From contig JADWOT020000002.1 of assembly GCA_036345935.2 (NCBI GenBank), positions 13,724,442 through 13,788,441 of the forward strand: a stretch of DNA of 64,000 nucleotides, in the 5' to 3' direction. Shown in pieces: positions 49,584-61,300 of the stretch. The translations under genes and the position numbers were made by a program. This DNA is from Taenia hydatigena. Its lineage: Eukaryota; Platyhelminthes; Cestoda; Cyclophyllidea; Taeniidae. A model generated the notes under the pieces. That model made no database searches. It was not told where the DNA came from and saw nothing but the letters and a program-made list of their open reading frames with translations. Numbering within the stretch: the stretch's first letter is position 1; every line of letters begins with the position of its first letter.

Positions 49584-51305
49584 ATGGATAAGGGTTCTGG
49601 AAATCACGTCTTCTCTCTGGATATTGTGGCAGCAGCTATCGACAAGGGTCAACCAAAGGATGGAGTTCGAAATGGACCTAGGGACATCCTGAACTGTGGT
49701 CTCAATGGGCTTTTGAGGAAATTAGATAAATTATCTGTTGGCTTGACTTTACATCTCCCCCCATTTTCTAGCTCACCCTTGCAGAGCCACCTACGCTCTA
49801 CCTCATTAATATGATTCGTCTAAATTCTCGTTGCTTATGTGTTTCTACTATTTTGGTGCCAAATGCTAGATGCCAAAGTAAATGACTGTGGAGAAGTCAC
49901 GCAGCCAAAGAACTGTGAAGTAGATGTTATTTTGAATTGCGAGAACCAGCGAGCACTGGTGAAAGCCACTTTAGAGCTGACAGAGTTCGTCGCAAAAAGT
50001 GTGGAGGAGAACGACATAACACTCATGCTGGGTGGCGACCACAGCATCAAGATCGGGTCAATTGCGGGTCACTTGAAGATCCTCCCCAACTCTTTTGTTG
50101 TCTGGGTTGACGCACATGCTGACATCAATACTCCCAGGAGCTCTACTTCTCGCCACACTCACGGCATGCCCATCTCCTTCCTTCTCAACGAAACCATCAA
50201 ACTCATTCCGCAAACTCAAGGCTTTAAAACCATCAAACCAGTGTAGGTCTGACTTCCTTGCATTACTTACAATTACTTACCTGACTGACGCTCACTCACC
50301 CTATGCATGTTGCAGTCTTGAAGCCAATCAACTACTCTACATCGGACTTCGGGATGTCGATACACCAGAGCTGTAATTATGACCTTTGAGCCAATCGAAT
50401 GGAGGAAGGGCAAGCTCACAATTTACTTCTTGCTTTAGAAGGTTCATAAAGGACCTCAATATTCCGTATTTTAACATGGGTGATGTGCGAATGATTGGCA
50501 TTGAGAGTGTCATGGAGGTAACTCTCACGACCATAATGCGGTCTCGGTGAGTGACTGCTGAAAGACATGCACTTTGAGGATGACGAGTAACTAAAACGGT
50601 AAATTGGGAAACATGTTTGTTTGGCAGTCCTAATTGTCAAATCCACCTGAGCTTCGACATTGACGGGTTGGATCCGAAGTACGCTCCCAGCACAGGAACC
50701 CCCGTTGCAGGTGGTCTCTCGTTGGACGAGGGCAAGTACATTTGCAAGACTCTTGGTCAGACAGGTGGACTAGCAGTTTTGACTTTTATGGTTATGCCTT
50801 AGCTGCATTGGCAGCAGCGACTTTTCCTTGACTACAAACAAAGATATCAGAGCAGCTGCTTATGATACTACTGCAAGAGAAACACTCGCTTGCTGGAACG
50901 AATGCGCATATTTGAAGAATCCTGTTGGTTATTTTTCCTAAGGAACAACAGATCAACATTATTAGTTTATTATTCTGAATGTTGCATTAGACTGCGGATT
51001 TCATCTAGTGACATAAGTAACTGGAGACAGCGCAGCGATGTGCTAAACCTGTAGCGCCACCGGAGTGCTTTGTGACACATTCACTGCAGCACACGTAAAG
51101 AATGGGGCTGCAAAGATCCTCATCGGGTCTTTATGCATTTTCTTTACATCAAAGTGAGGCTGAAACCACGTTACTTTGCTGCCTAGGTTTGCTGAAATCG
51201 ATGGTGGTGACAGAGGTCAGCACGTCGCTTGGCTCAGCTGAAGATGCAAAGATGACTTTGAATTCTGCTCTTGAGATAATCAAAAGCGCTCTGCTTTTAG
51301 ACTAG
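49584..51305 (+). CDS. Arginase, complete six-exon gene (316 aa)
   Basis: Arginase hydrolyses L-arginine to ornithine and urea with a two-manganese centre. Exons: 49584-49740, 49870-50242, 50316-50372, 50439-50546, 50628-50764, 51187-51305. All frames join without a stop and give a length near the family norm. Metal ligands are H110 (GGDHS), D133, H135 and D137 (DAHAD), and D242 and D244 (SFDIDGLDP). Substrate-site residues N139, S146, H150, D190 and E287 are also present. The usual EVNPSLG motif near the end reads EVSTSLG, and the C-terminus stops right after the last helix. No signal peptide, so probably cytosolic. Introns 2-5 begin with GT; intron 1 must begin with GC at 49741 to keep frame and restore the conserved junction (KLSV-DAKV). 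A TATA box and an AATAAA flank the gene. Identity is confident; catalytic activity is inferred. Confidence 0.93.
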
Positions 51306-51382
51306 AGACACATCCAATATTAGCTCATTCGCCCACAACAACTTACAGCATTTACATTTGAGCACAACTTCTCTCTTGCTCT

Positions 51383-51388
51383 AATAAA
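51383..51388 (+). other. Polyadenylation signal of the arginase gene
   Basis: AATAAA 78 bases after the arginase stop codon; the first canonical signal downstream. Confidence 0.65.
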
Positions 51389-53171
51389 TGACTATATTCG
51401 GAGTTTGCTTTTCTCATAAAAGTGTATACGATGTGTGATGCTAATCACATGCGCACGTAGGCGAGAAAAAAATTATAGTCGGAAGTTGTGCTAGCAATCA
51501 TAAGGCAAGCTGAATTTGCGGATCTACAGCTTGCAGCCATAACTATAAGCGATTGACTTGCTTTGAGCCTATCTGTCGGTGCTGGGACAAAAATCAAATG
51601 GCTCGTCAGTAACTCGGTGTTCGATATAGCAGGCTCCGCGAAGTAACTCAGGAAGAACTGCATGGGTTTCATCTCTAATTAAATATGTAGAGTATTTTTT
51701 ACGGTGCTGTAGCATAAAGTAGGCAGGACTGAAGAACTCTGGCTCCTTTGCTGCAACTGAATGTGTTGACTAGTAAACGCTGCTGATTGTTTGAGTGTAG
51801 CTGGCACATTTGGAGCAGCATCATACACTCCAGTGCACTTTTATGTAAATTATTAATGCGCGCTGATACTTTTGCTATTCAGAACGCATTTAGCAAAGGT
51901 TTGCAGCGTTGCTTGCGGGTGCATTTATTACGATAGTGGATTCTCGTCAAGTAAATTTACTTAACACAAAATTAACGGCTTCCAAGATGACAACTCAATG
52001 CTTCAACTCACATACTCGACTAAATAATGTCTCAATGCATGTAAATTTGTTCTATCTTTTAGTCCTGAGAGAATCCACATGTGCTACAAGAAATGTGCGC
52101 ATAGACATTGGACATTCAATGGCAGTAAACTCTTGGTGTTATTATCACTTAACACTCACTTCTACTTACAAGTCACTGATAATTTGTGACTACAATAAAT
52201 ATTTCATGCTTCGTGCTGCCATGATACACAGGAATACATTAGGCTCACTGCAAGGCACCTGGTTGAGCCTACGCTGTCTTCCCCATCGATGGTGAGGTCG
52301 GCGCCATTTTTGGAAAAGTTCATGTCCTCTTTACACTGTCAGCGATTGAGGGCAATAGCAGGATCGGAATAACACGTTTGTTATTCAGCACAATTGAATG
52401 CTTCTTATAAAGTTATAGGTGGTTCGCGAAGGAAGCATTCACTTGTACAATAAGTAAGCCTATTGTTTAACAAAACGTTAAATTACACAAGAAAGAAGGA
52501 AGGTAGACGTATGCGGTTTATACATTTAAGCACCGCGCTGAGGCCTTAGGCAGGCTTCCATTTGTAGGTGTGCTCATTGAGCAGGATTCCAGCAAGCGTA
52601 AATCATCCTTCGTGCAGGCGTATGAGTGTCGATGGTGTAACGAAATTGTCAACACGGTATGGAAACTAAATTTCCGTTTTGGCAGTGGGGTGCCACGAAA
52701 ACAGGAAGCTTTCAAGCCTGACAAATGTGACTAATCATTTTGTGCAGGCAAAGTGTGACCAACTCAAACATTATGCTCACACGAATAAACAAAATTAATA
52801 ACGGTAGTCGTACATGTGCACTGTGCGGCTGAATATTCAGTTTTAGTAACCACTAGCTTCATGAGCTTCTAAAATGTCGTTGATATTAGATACTATTCCA
52901 CAGATAAATAAGCAAATACAACTATGCAGTTTAGTGGTAAATTATGCAGTGGCCATTACTTATGCTGAAATTATAGGCGGTTATAATGCCTCAAAATTAT
53001 TGGTTCCCTCTAAGCGTTAAATAACGTTAAAACTCATGTCAGGCGGTACCACGGTTGCTTGGCTCTTACGTCCAGTTAAACCTGTGTTCAAATGTTGGCT
53101 GCATTTTATCTCACGGTCTCTAATGCTGAGTAGGGTAGAATTAGCACGTCAAGTCTCACGCACTTCAATTT
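51389..53171. other. Mostly unassigned; contains one protein-like frame
   Basis: Apart from the frame at 52507-52734 listed separately, nothing could be supported. A 128-codon ATG ORF (51909-52295) shows no domain. Confidence 0.35.
52507..52734 (+). other. Protein-like open frame without a start codon, possible terminal exon
   Basis: The frame runs from just after a TAG (52504) to TAA 52732 without a methionine, so it would have to be an internal or last exon. It includes ALGRLPFVGVLIEQDSSKRK, then a C-x2-C cluster (YECRWCNEIV), then a basic, aromatic tail with a third cysteine near the end. The codon pattern and regular alternation look coding. The family is not recognised, and neighbouring exons were not found. 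Confidence 0.35.
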
Positions 53172-53347
53172 TCTCTGCTGCTGCCGCCGCTAGCATCGGC
53201 TTTTGTACGCTACCAATTGTTTGAAAACATGTTGAAATGCACCTCTTATACAAACCCGAAAATGTCTGATAAACTTTCTGTTTTTTGCAGTAAGATCAGA
53301 AGTCTTGGCGCAATTTCGTACTCTGCGCTTGTGAGCTGCGGTTATTT
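53172..53347 (-). repeat. Dispersed repeat R4, copy B
   Basis: Inverted partner of 47548-47722. Beyond these limits the similarity fades on both sides. The CTGCTGCTGCCGCC end is the complement of the GGCGGCAGCAGCAG end of copy A. Confidence 0.8.
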
Positions 53348-53740
53348 GTTTAAAGCTTGTCAACATTTGAATTCTCGCTGATGTTAGCAGAGCACCAAAA
53401 TATAGCCCTGACACATCACGGCCTATGAGCTATAAGTAGATGCACAATTTTTAACAACACGTAGACCTCCAACGAGTTCACTTATTCGCCGATGTCACAA
53501 GCAGTTACTTAAACGCCTTTTTGTGTCTTACTTTCTTAGTTAACCTTTTCATCGAAAATGCACCGTAGGCAAAGTACAAACAATAATGTGTAGTGCATTT
53601 GCTTGTTCTTAGACAAAAATTTTAATGTTAATGTAGCGTGTGCTGGTAAGAAATTCTTTTGTACTATTACTTAATCAGGTGATTACAAACGTTTAGACAT
53701 TATCTGTCTTGATAGTTATGGGAAAAGAAGTTTCGCTTAG

Positions 53741-55340
53741 GTGCTATGAGGCGTCTGGTGAGCACTTGATTTGACCTGCAAACGAATGGTGCGTTCCACG
53801 CGCACCATGTGATAGCAAGCGTGGGTGACTGAGAGCCGGCTCCTCAGTAACACCAATTAGAGAGGTGAGAAATCTTTTGAGCACCTCCGTCGGTTGTAGG
53901 TGAACAAACGGTGTAACTACCTCTAGTTTAATTAACTTATTTTCCACTTTGAAAAAAGCGATGAATAAGCGAAGGAGTCGTTGATTATTAGAAGATATAC
54001 GGTGGTAGATTTGACCCTCGAAAGCTAAATTAATTATGCAAGTGTAGGAAAGTCCATTTTCGTGGCTATCATTAACAAAGTTCTCACTCTGATTTGATGC
54101 ACACCTTAAGGGGCTGCGTGACACATGACTGCTGCTGCAAAACCATTGCGGTCAATTCTCCTTGTCAGGCTGAGGTCATCACCGCAAAACCATGGTCCCG
54201 TTGCTCTCTGTTGGTCTTGTGGATTCCCTATGCTCCTCACACTTTTCTATTAACAAGACATTAATAGTTACGAAGTTCTAAAGCCATATTATTTTAAGTT
54301 TTAGCTGTTGACGTCATTGCTATTGTTTTAAGACGATGACGTCCACCGAACAACGTGCTTTTCCATGAGAGCCTTGTCAATACCTCCACAATTTCATGCA
54401 GCATTAAAATTTACACATTTGTAGAAGTCACAAAATCATGACTGCTATTCTTTCAATAATTCATGTTAAATAATGTGGATTCATGGATATCATTTGTTAA
54501 AAGAGACAAAGCTCAGAATTAATGGTTTCATGCGATCAATAGAGTAGCATGATTTTATGTCTGCTTCACATATTGCATTGCACAGCTTCACTTTGTTTAC
54601 TGAAGTTTCCTACTCAACTGCCCTTTCTACCCGCATCGGCTACGGTCATAAGCTCAAAGCTGAAGCCGACATTTCACAAAGGCTATCGTAGACTTGTAAT
54701 GGGTGTGCTAAACCCGTTCCGCATCACTAATCACCAAGCGACTCTACTTCATACTACAAAGGCAGAATCTCATCTCGTAAATCCACTTCTCGTTGCGCGA
54801 TCTCAAAATCTATGCAGTGGAAAGAGACGGTTAAGTAGACAATAAAAGATGTTTTGCGTACAACATTCATACGCCGATGACGTCTCAAATTCTATGTGCC
54901 TTCATCTCCTTAACAGAACTGGTCCTCACATCACAGGGACACATTCATGTCATATTTTTATTTTAGCAATCAAAAGCCCAAAAATATTAGGCAAATGATG
55001 ACAAAACCTTACATTCTATGATTATCACTACTGGTCACCGTATATGAAGTTAAATCAGTTCAGTGTGTTTTAGTCAACTACTCTCCGAACCCTTCTTCTG
55101 CTAAAGATATAAAAATAAAAGATTGTTTTCTTGCTTGTAAGTCGACTGATTAAGAGAGATAAGGACACTTAATTTGTCAGTTGGAACTAAAGAAATAGCT
55201 CCCCATAGTGGCATCAACCACATCAGCTTAAATGATATTGTCAAATAGTCTCTAATAAGCGTGTTGAATAAGAGACTGAAAGACTAAAGGCAAAGGTCGT
55301 CAAATTCGATGGCATTAAAACAACTGAGGGCATTAACTGT
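53741..55340 (+). repeat. Dispersed repeat R1, copy B
   Basis: Same-strand partner of 2310-3700. It carries an extra block of about 54 bases near 54066-54120 that copy A lacks, and it lacks or alters other short segments. The minus-strand frame 53744-54124 shares the peptide words PF..LQP.EV, GVTEE and QIKCS with copy A, but overall peptide identity (about 58% over 59 positions by eye) is no higher than DNA identity, so there is no sign of selection on protein. Confidence 0.8.
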
Positions 55341-58300
55341 CACCAACGCAGTGAGCAAATTGCAATCTCTCCTCTCCAATGTCAGAGTGTTGCATATAAA
55401 AGACTGGGTGGAAGAGACTGTTGTAAATTTTGTGGCATTAGACAGTTCAATAGTGATCATGAACGGTGAGACTTTGAAAAATCGTAAAATTTGAAAGAGT
55501 GAGGTAGGGTATCATATGACGCCATCATCTTTTACCGAAGGTGGTGATGTTTGCACAGCCTTAATTTCACTGCAATCTGATCGTTTGCCACTGATTTGGT
55601 CTGCTGGAACAAGAACTGCGAGAAAGTCGCAAAAGTGACTGCAGTGTTCATGGATTACATGGTCAGGATCAGAACACCTGAGTCCTTTCAAATCTGCCTA
55701 CTCTGTGCACTGTGATGGCACAAAGTCTGCTGTTGCATTCAAAATGTCAAATGAGAGTAATTCTGGTCAGCAGATCTGCAATTCAAAGTCGGCTTGACCT
55801 GAACCATGAGTGACGGCATTATCTCAACCAATGTAACACCATAGTCTCTTTTATTGCACCACATCAAACCATATCGCTCCATGCCTTATTTCACGTATAA
55901 ATAGGCGGAATTATCTAGCTCTCCTAGTCCCTTTGCTACGATGATTGCGCATGGAATGGTGAGTTGTTGTTTACTTTGAACCGTTCACCATCATCATCCT
56001 CAACCGTTGCTTTGCACACGTTTCGCGTTGTCGGGTGCCTTTGTGAAGGTGGTCTTTAGACTCATCACTGCCATCGCCATGGTGGCGTGTGAGCCACCCG
56101 CACCACTCGAACAGGAACAACTTCTTGAGGCTCATCGGGAAGTTCGCAAAAATGTACAACCTCCTGACACCAATATGCAGCTAATCTTACGTTCGTTGCC
56201 AACACTTTCGTGGTCGACTGGACTTGTGTTGGCACTACAATCTGTTTCACGTGTAAATGCTCTTTGTGATGACCTATGGTGCCTGTTTTCTACAAATGCG
56301 TGAATTATGATGCTGCATGGAGTTGTGGAAGTAGTTGTAATACTTGTGTGCTTTACAGGCCAGAGGCGGGAAAACAACTTGAACCTGGTAGCGGAGCAGT
56401 GTGGTGACTCACAGGAGCGTGATTTATCCCCGTCCTAAACTGTCGTACTAGGCCTCGCTATACTATCTCCCTCCATAATAAATGTGTCGAGGCCTGTTCC
56501 GACTTCTAATAACAAGGGCGACCAGAAGGACGAGGAGAAACCCTCTACACTGGTGGCAGCGTTGGCTGGCCTTCCCCATTTCCAGAAAGAAATGAATTTC
56601 GAGGATCGGTTATAAAACCGTGAGGTTTAACATCCACTTTTGACCTCAGCGGCAAAGGATTCTGCTGATCCCGCATGCTCTCTTGCAAGAGCTTTTCTCT
56701 GCAGTGATTGATGCTGAAGTCTCACCTGACTGCGATCGTGACCAGTTCTGTAAGATGCTGGCTCAACTCGTTATCGACCAGGGAGGAAAGTCGTCCTTTA
56801 AGATGGTGTTATCGACGTTGGACTTTACGCCCATTCTAGTTTGGATTGTCACTGATGTCACGTTGACGGCTTTATACACAGTCAATATGCAAGTTTATTC
56901 TCGATCTCCTTTAGCACTTGTTTTTGTTCTAAGCATTTATGAATAAGTCCTACTTTAAGAAACTTATTTGAACGTACAGCATGTCCTGTAGTGGCATCGC
57001 ATGGAGCTTATTGAATTGAAGGTTAGTGTCACCTTCCTCACACTCTGCCACTATTTGAACACGCTCGTTAGAGATGGACTGCCTCCTAGTAGAACTTATT
57101 CAACTTCTTGATTATTGGGGCAAAAGTACATGGATGTCTGCTAAAACCAAAACCACCGACACCACTGCAAAAGCTTAGTGTCAAATTAACAAGCAACATG
57201 CATTCCAAACACAGCCATAACAGTGGCAATTAAAAGCGTACAGGCTTCATTGGCCTGTCACCAAAATAGGGTTGTGTAACCAGTGACTTGCAACTCATTC
57301 TTTAGTGTTATCTAGGCCTTTTGTCAGCATCGTCGTCTTAGCGCGACTGGATTTTGAGGTAGAATATCAGAGCCATCAAACTATTGCCCAGTAGGGGTTG
57401 TATGGCGCGATCAACACTCGCTGGGGCGGAGTTTTGGACAAACAAACACTACGAGAAGAGGTGGAAGGACAGGATTAGGCGAGAGGAGGCATCCATTTGA
57501 CAACAGAGGTGATTGAATAAAAGAGGTACATTTGCCAGTCCACAACGTGTTTGAGGAAATTTAAGGGGATAAGTAGTTCTTACACTGCATAGCTTCGTAA
57601 CCATGACTTTTGTTTCCCACATAACGTAACCCGTATTCGCTGCAAAGCTTGATGTCCAGTCCAACGTAGAATGAATGCAGTTAATTGCTGCTGGCGATCA
57701 TGGGCGATGCGCTTAAGTTAGGAGGGAAAGGAAGGTGAGAGAAAAGGAGAGAAAGGGGCTAAATAGAGCAATTTTAAAGCAACATCTCGTGAAATGTAAA
57801 ACATATTTTTACAATTGCATGAATTGCCTAAAGTCGCAAAACTAGGCACAATACGGTGGCATCCCGTTTATGTTGAAACTCTTCCTAGCAATGCGTGAAT
57901 CGCAGTTTAATCAGAAATGTGGGAAAGGCGTGCTGTCTTCAGAAAGTTGGTAATGCGGACGAACCTGTTTTCTTTCCCTCCATTTCAAGAAGCTCCATGC
58001 AATGTTACTACAGGATGTGCTGTAAGCATTTTGAATCGGGATCTATTCATAGATACAGAAAGTGATTGCAAGTGCCAAAAGAGCTCGGGAACCAAATTGC
58101 ATATTTAGTCTCCATAACAGGAGAATTCAATTGACTTAAGGGGGCAGCGGTAGTGACTTTACTTGAACTGCGATTCCAAACTGTTAACGCTAGTCCGCTT
58201 TCATCCAAACATGGCTAAAGACTATATTCGGCAAATGTTGGAATCTATCACAAAATTATGAATAAGCTTGGGATGTTTTTAGGAAAGGTTAAGTGTCAGG

Positions 58301-61300
58301 CTAATTTTAGACTTATTAAAGCATTCTTCCCACAACTGCAAGCATCGGAGAGGAGAGCAGGTAAGATTCGCAATGCGATTTAGCGAGGCCCGGTAGGCGA
58401 ACTGCCAAATGAGGTAGAGTCATCCCTATCAACCGGAAGATTTAATTTGTTAGTGCAAGCAATGTGCTTCTCACCGAAAATATTTGCTGTTGTTGGAATG
58501 GTCCATGGCAGAAGTGGGCAGTTCGGCAAGCGTACAGTGTTTACTAGATCTAAAATTATTGGACTGAAAATATGAATGCTGAAGCAAGTTTGCACCAAAG
58601 ATTTGGACCAGGGGACGAACACTGAGAAAGAAGTATACTATGAGGCAATCACCCCTCACACAATTATTCGTCGAAGGTTAAGGAGCAAGATTTTATCATC
58701 TTTTAGGCGAAGGAAGCTTTTGAGTAAAACCAAGATGCTGATCTTTGCTGTTTGTAGGATGTTGCAATTATTATCACCAGATGTCAATGTCAAGTGAAAT
58801 GAGAAGATGGGCAGTTGACCGTGTGATTTAAGTTGCCAGCCTCTCAGACTGCAAAAACGTAATTTTATGCTGTCAGTTGAAATTCAGGAAACCAGGCAAA
58901 ACTGTGCCAGTGACTGGAACGATAAAAGCAGAGAGCCGCCGTAATGTTCACTTCCTCACGACTGATAGACGAGATTGTAAGAACAAAGGCTTGTTGATTT
59001 CGCCCTGTAGGTATGCAGCCACCTGAGTAATATACCAATGCAGTGTACTGCTGCCCTCAATTCAACCAGCCTGCTGAGAAGGCAGAGTGTCTTTCGAGTT
59101 CCGAGAATAGCGACTGCTGCTTTTTAGAGAGAGGAAATAATGAGAATGCGATTTGATCAGGACGACTTATGAACAACAGTGATCGGATTGTTCCTTAAAG
59201 TGTTTGCGGTGATGCAGGTCCATCACGAGCTGAACCACCAGAATTCCGATTTGGCAGTTACAACTTCTAAGAGATCAAATCTTTTTGACAGCATTGTTTT
59301 GAAAGTCCCGATGTAGCTGCAGATTGGCACAGTAAATAGAAGGAATATAAGGCGTTCCTATTGGTCATTTTAGGATACTTTGTTATTTTGTGCCGCATAA
59401 GTGTGCTTTGACAACTCATAAGCTGTCTCATTTCTTCCTCCCAGTGTTTAAGTTAATTCACGAGGGCGCAAACGTTCACGAAAGAACGTTTACAATGTAA
59501 ACTTTTTCCAAACCATCTTTAATTAGCTTGGTGGATACCTTGTGTCGTTAGGTAATTACAATCGATGAGCAAATATGTCTTTCACTTTCCCCTGACAACC
59601 ACTTTTTGGCTCTTAGTTACCTGCCTCGCAGCCTACGACGTGAGACAGCAATTCTGCACGATGAGAAGATTTCGCAATAAAGCTCACATGCTGTAATCTC
59701 AATGGTAGTAGAACACGACCAAGTGAATGGGGAGAGATGTCTTTTCACAAGTAAGTCCATGCTTCACAACTGTTTGTCATTTTGGCCTTTAAACTCAATG
59801 ACGGCACTGAATGTTTGCACTTATCAGTTTGATGGGGCCTGAGGATCCTCGCACTCAAATAGTGATGGTAACATAACAAAAACTCTCCTTGTTAGGCTAT
59901 TTTCTGTCACATTTCTTATTCTCCTTACTTGTTATGTCTGAACTGGTGTTCCTCTGTTATGATGCCTTCGAACCTCAAAACGAGGTTTAATTTCATTGTG
60001 CGCTTTAAGTGTGCTTCAGTAAGTAGCAAGCGAGAGGTCAGCGTCGGAGAAGAGAGAAGGTTTTCAAGAAAAAATTCTCCCTACTCAATGATGCTTGCTC
60101 TTAGATCAGAATCTCCCAGCACCACCTGTTTGGTTACAAACTGCAAACGATAATAAAGGCCTGCCATTAATCCTCCCTGAATGTTCTTCTTACAAACGCT
60201 GTCCTGAAGCAACCAAGTGACTTATTCGCGAGTATCCTCACAAGCGATTCGTTTACATGACATTCAATGCGTAGATACTGGAGTCTTTTGTGAAAAAGAC
60301 GCAACAGCTTATTCCTTCCTCTCTCCTTCTACTGCTTTTGCGCTGTCCCATGAAATCGTGGTTCGTGATTTGTAGGAAACTGTTCTCTTCATCAGATGAC
60401 AATGTCACGGCTTAAACCCTTGGACTCCAACAAGGAATACCATTGGACACAGCCCAGCTTAACCCCACTTCTCTACTGAATAAGGATGGAACATAGCTTA
60501 TGGTAGCGAAAAAAACACGGATCAATGCACTCCTATCAGCACCGTAAGTGCCATATTGGCAGGTTAAGGACGAACCGCTTGAATGGCTAGCTTTTTGCCC
60601 TTGAAATTAGAGTGATAGGTTTCGTTGGATTTGTCAGAGGATAGTGCCGCCTTAATAAGAGCTGTTACTCACTTTCATCTTGTCTGTGGAACTCTATTTA
60701 GAACACTGTCAATTCCACAGAATATAGGGAGAATTCACACAAGGGGGCATAAACGCAAGAAACGATCGTTCATTCCTTGCATCAACACGATCCGCTAGTA
60801 TCTACCTGACCCACATTCAGCCTCATAGCAATGATTTATGCTATTGCGGAAAGATTGCTGCAATCGGCTGAGCAGAAACTTGAGAAAACCAAATCAAAGC
60901 TTTAAAACACAAGGCAATGGCACAGACAACGTAAACACTGCATATTGAGCGATTCATTTTTTCATCCACTGATTACTTTCATCATCTCTTCCACACTTGT
61001 GCTTCACTCTGTGCCACCAAAAGCGGCTCAGTAATTAATGTTGGCGTTAACTCACCTCAGACATCACACACAGGACCACTTCACCAAAAGCCCATATTGT
61101 CAAATTCACCCTCGATACTTGTGGGCTGGATTCGCCAGTTATTTAGCATAATATCACTTGTGCGCACATGTGATCCAGATCCTATCCACTATGCATTATT
61201 CACAGACAACGCTTTGAGGACAGACTTAGACAATTAATGAGTGGATGGTAAGAGTGAGTAGAGCAAAGAGACAGCAGTGAAGGCGCCTGGATAGCGATAA

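Noticed and set aside
49839..50246. Arginase exon 2 ORF read as a stand-alone gene starting at 49839
   Set aside because: The frame upstream of 49870 is intron, and the remaining arginase domains lie in other exons; it is one exon of six.
50790..50940. Frame inside arginase intron 5 ([18 protein letters not shown]) first taken as the arginase C-terminus after a frameshift
   Set aside because: The true last exon at 51187-51305 joins in phase and carries the conserved EV-SLG motif, so no frameshift is needed. The intronic resemblance is weak; at most a decayed exon copy.
56683..56946. 87-codon ORF with a hydrophobic C-terminal half
   Set aside because: No family motif, no splice-linked neighbours and no supported start; could not be told from chance.
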